Shown in pieces: positions 61,583-64,000 of a DNA stretch of 64,000 nucleotides. The DNA lies in the NCBI RefSeq assembly GCF_004116725.1, contig NZ_PDKG01000001.1, positions 248,001 through 312,000 of the forward strand, read 5' to 3'. The notes below the pieces were generated by a model that had not been told where the DNA came from, searched no databases, and saw only the letters and a program-made list of their open reading frames with translations. Numbering within the stretch: position 1 is the first letter of the stretch; every line of letters begins with the position of its first letter. Source of the stretch: Arcobacter sp. CECT 8986 (GTDB lineage: Bacteria > Campylobacterota > Campylobacteria > Campylobacterales > Arcobacteraceae). Both the position numbers and the translations under genes were made by a program.

Positions 61583-61650
61583 AATTAAGTTTTCATTAAA
61601 AAAAGACACTAATTAGACACTTTTATTTATCATATTAATTTTTATTGTGC

Positions 61651-61656
61651 TAGAAT
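61651..61656 (+). promoter_or_regulatory. Extended -10 box of the HD-GYP gene
   Basis: TGCTAGAAT, an extended -10 (TGn plus TAGAAT), lies 27 bases before the ATG at 61684. Confidence 0.45.
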
Positions 61657-61683
61657 TAAATATCTAAACAATAAAGAGTTAAT

Positions 61684-64000
61684 ATGAATAGACCTAGCAG
61701 ACTTTTTATCAAAATCAGACCTACCATTTCATTTATTTTAATTGCTTGTATTAGTACAGTTATTGTAGTTACACTCTCTTTACAGTACTACTTTTTAAAA
61801 CAACTAGCTTTTAAAGCAACACAAGATAGTTTTGCAAATATTACACACAAAGTAAAAAGCAAAATCCAAGAGCTTGATAAAACAAGTAATAATATAATAG
61901 ATGTTTTTGAACTTTATAGTGCTACAACAAAAATAGCAAAAAAATCAGAAAGACATCCTTTATTAAAACTATTTACAACCACAATGAAAAACAATAACTT
62001 TATTTATTCACTTTATGTAGGAAATGAAAATAAAGACTTTTATGAAGTAATTGACTTAGATACAGATGCAAATCTAAGAAAAAGATACAATGCCTCACAA
62101 AAAGCAAAATGGCTAATACTAAAGATTTATAAAGACTCAACAGGAAAAAGAGTTGAATTTCATGAACATTTAGATAAAAATCTAAATATATTAAAAACAA
62201 AAGAAAAGACACCAACTTATGACCCGACAGTTAGACCTTGGTTTATAGCAGCACAAAAAAGTAAAGGAATCATAAAAACACCTCCATACGAATATTCATA
62301 CTCTGCACTTGGAGCAAAAGGTATAACTTACGCAAAAAAAATACATAACTCAAATGCAGTTTTTTCTATTGATTTACTTCTTAATAATATAGGAAATGTT
62401 CTAAAAAAAGAGGCTCATAAAGATGATAAAATTATCTTATTTAAAAGAAATGGTGATATAGATGCTTCAGTAAATTTCAAAGAAAAAATCACAGATTTTA
62501 AATATAAAAAGATTTTTGATTTGACTTTAACTGATACAAAAAACAAACACTTTACTTTATGTATTGATGATATCAACTATTATGTATATTACGCAAAAAT
62601 AAACTCCATTTATAATAACAAAGACTATCTTGCAATCCTTACACCAGTTGATGTAATAATGCAGCCATATTCTGAAAAAATAATGAACTCTTTTTTTATT
62701 AGTATTTTGATACTTACTATAACTATTCCATTGATATGGTTATCTACAAAGGTATTAGTAACACCTATTTTAGACTTGATGAAAGAGAACAAAAAAATCA
62801 TAAATAGAGATTTTACAGATGTAAAAATAATAGATACTCATATAAAAGAGTTACATGATTTATCTGTTTCTTTATCAAATATGTCAATGTCCATCAAAAA
62901 ATATGAAGAGAAACAAAAAGAGTTAATGGATGCATTTATCAAGATACTTGCAGGGGCAATTGATGCAAAATCAAAATATACAGGTAAACACTGCGAAAGA
63001 GTTCCTATTTTAACTATGTTATTAGCAAAAAAAGCACAAGAGTGTGATGAAGGGATTTTCAAAGAGTTTAAGTTTGAAAATGAAGAACAAGAAAGAGAGC
63101 TTAGTGTTGCTGCTTGGTTACATGATTGTGGGAAAGTAACAACGCCTGAGTATGTAGTAGATAAAGCAACTAAGCTTGAAACTATTTATAATAGAATACA
63201 TGAAATAAGAACAAGATTTGAAGTTATTCATAGAGATTTGACTATTAAAATGTATGAAAATATCTTAAATGGTGCAAACGAAGAAGAAGAGAAAAAGACT
63301 CTTGAAAAAGAGCATCAAAAACTATTTGAAGAGTTTGCAATAGTTGCAAATGCAAATATCGGTTCAGAGTTTATGGAAGAAGAAGATATAGAAAAAATCA
63401 AAGAGATTTCAAAAAGAACATGGACAAGATATTTTGATAACTCTATTGGATTATCAAATGAAGAGGAGAAAAGATATATCAAAACATCTACTCCAATGCA
63501 AGAAAATCTACTAGAAGATAAAAAAGAGCATCTAATACAAAGAGATAGGGATATAAATACACTATATGCTAAATATAAGTTCAAACTTGATATTCCAAAA
63601 TATCAATATAACTTAGGTGAGATTTATAACCTTACAATTCAAAAAGGTACACTAAATCAAGAAGAGAGATTTAAGATAAATGAACATATGATGATGTCTA
63701 TTATTATGCTTGAAAGACTACCTTTCCCTGAGCATCTTAAAAAAGTTCCTGAATATGCTGGTGGGCATCATGAAACACTAATTGGTACTGGTTATCCAAG
63801 AAGATTAAAAAAAGAGGATATGTCAATTCCTGCAAGAATTATGGCAGTTGCAGATATATTTGAAGCACTAACAGCTTCTGATAGACCATATAAAAAAGCA
63901 AAAACATTGAGTGAGTCTATTCAAATACTAAGCTTTATGGTAAAAGACAAACATATAGATGAAGATATTTTCAAACTATTTTTAACTTCAAATGCATATT
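61684..64000 (+). CDS. HD-GYP domain sensor protein (3' partial)
   Basis: The gene runs off the right edge with 772 residues visible. A membrane helix (about 13-33, ISFILIACISTVIVV) is followed by a periplasmic Cache-like domain with YDPTVRPWFIAA, and a second helix at about 335-355. The cytoplasmic part is an HD-GYP domain with IKILAGAIDAKSKYTGKHCERV, WLHDCGKV (His480, Asp481) and a GYP motif GGHHETLIGTGYP (His695, His696) in which Gly stands near the usual Asp-Gly. It probably degrades c-di-GMP. It is placed next to a diguanylate cyclase. No stop was seen within the window. Confidence 0.9.
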   Translation, partial: MNRPSRLFIKIRPTISFILIACISTVIVVTLSLQYYFLKQLAFKATQDSFANITHKVKSKIQELDKTSNNIIDVFELYSATTKIAKKSERHPLLKLFTTTMKNNNFIYSLYVGNENKDFYEVIDLDTDANLRKRYNASQKAKWLILKIYKDSTGKRVEFHEHLDKNLNILKTKEKTPTYDPTVRPWFIAAQKSKGIIKTPPYEYSYSALGAKGITYAKKIHNSNAVFSIDLLLNNIGNVLKKEAHKDDKIILFKRNGDIDASVNFKEKITDFKYKKIFDLTLTDTKNKHFTLCIDDINYYVYYAKINSIYNNKDYLAILTPVDVIMQPYSEKIMNSFFISILILTITIPLIWLSTKVLVTPILDLMKENKKIINRDFTDVKIIDTHIKELHDLSVSLSNMSMSIKKYEEKQKELMDAFIKILAGAIDAKSKYTGKHCERVPILTMLLAKKAQECDEGIFKEFKFENEEQERELSVAAWLHDCGKVTTPEYVVDKATKLETIYNRIHEIRTRFEVIHRDLTIKMYENILNGANEEEEKKTLEKEHQKLFEEFAIVANANIGSEFMEEEDIEKIKEISKRTWTRYFDNSIGLSNEEEKRYIKTSTPMQENLLEDKKEHLIQRDRDINTLYAKYKFKLDIPKYQYNLGEIYNLTIQKGTLNQEERFKINEHMMMSIIMLERLPFPEHLKKVPEYAGGHHETLIGTGYPRRLKKEDMSIPARIMAVADIFEALTASDRPYKKAKTLSESIQILSFMVKDKHIDEDIFKLFLTSNAY

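Noticed and set aside
1-64000. tRNA, rRNA, CRISPR arrays, insertion sequences, integrase or phage genes
   Set aside because: No cloverleaf-like or rRNA-like sequence, spaced repeats, transposase motifs or integrase motifs were found in spacers or frames.

Overview
The window is a stretch of an AT-rich, gene-dense bacterial chromosome that looks like the Arcobacter group of Campylobacterota (Arcobacteraceae). This is inferred from gene content and style. There is a pyruvate dehydrogenase complex (aceE-aceF-lpdA), which most other Campylobacterota replace with ferredoxin oxidoreductases, together with NhaD, a complete pst-phoU operon, MetE and several c-di-GMP proteins. Spacers are very AT-rich, promoters show a -10 box without an obvious -35 box, and TTG/GTG starts are common. 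I found no rRNA, tRNA, CRISPR array, insertion sequence or prophage.

Layout. 1-8.6 kb: the end of a disulfide oxidoreductase, sodB, a methyltransferase, an RNase H-like protein, sfsA, a DUF2892 protein, then a response-regulator/GGDEF protein whose start overlaps the end of a large hybrid histidine kinase. 8.7-17.5 kb: helicase hrpB, a parvulin, an orphan, an acyltransferase, an alpha/beta hydrolase, YitT, a DUF2214 protein, a hydroxyacid dehydrogenase with argC, and a small membrane protein. 17.5-21.9 kb: pstSCAB-phoU behind a PhoB-like promoter. 21.9-26.5 kb: an Old Yellow Enzyme behind an 18-bp palindrome, an APC permease, AraC, a broken cupin, a pentapeptide protein and a cold-shock protein.

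26.5-34.8 kb, mostly minus strand: HAD, EamA, DEAD-box and pseudouridine synthase operon; YrhK, an NAD(P)-binding protein and a ferric-reductase-like protein; a P-loop protein with DUF4282; a two-HTH protein beside a doubly frameshifted pseudouridine synthase pseudogene; and DUF2971. 34.9-45.6 kb: guaA, nhaD with a structured leader, nadB preceded by a very small lipoprotein gene, a DciA-like protein, a YgjP-like metallopeptidase, an aspartate aminotransferase, a cation-diffusion-facilitator efflux protein, metE and a cysteine-containing orphan.

45.7-54.5 kb is a central-carbon block: aceE-aceF-lpdA reads left, and a LipM/LplA-family gene, lipA and mdh read right from the same 417-bp spacer. 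It therefore holds a lipoyl-dependent enzyme, a likely route to its cofactor, and a TCA dehydrogenase. 54.6-64 kb: a divergent PAS/XRE pair around a palindromic operator, an AEC transporter, a second EamA exporter, an Uup-type ABC-F ATPase, a YqeY-like protein, a diguanylate cyclase and a cut-off HD-GYP protein.

The least explained items are the nhaD leader, which has two mutually exclusive hairpins next to the ribosome-binding site; the 11-nt tandem repeats before pstS and aceE; the divergent XRE/PAS pair; the 41-residue lipoprotein; and the cysteine-containing orphan upstream of metE. No clear multi-gene system of unknown type was seen. Family calls rest on motifs read by eye; no database search was possible.
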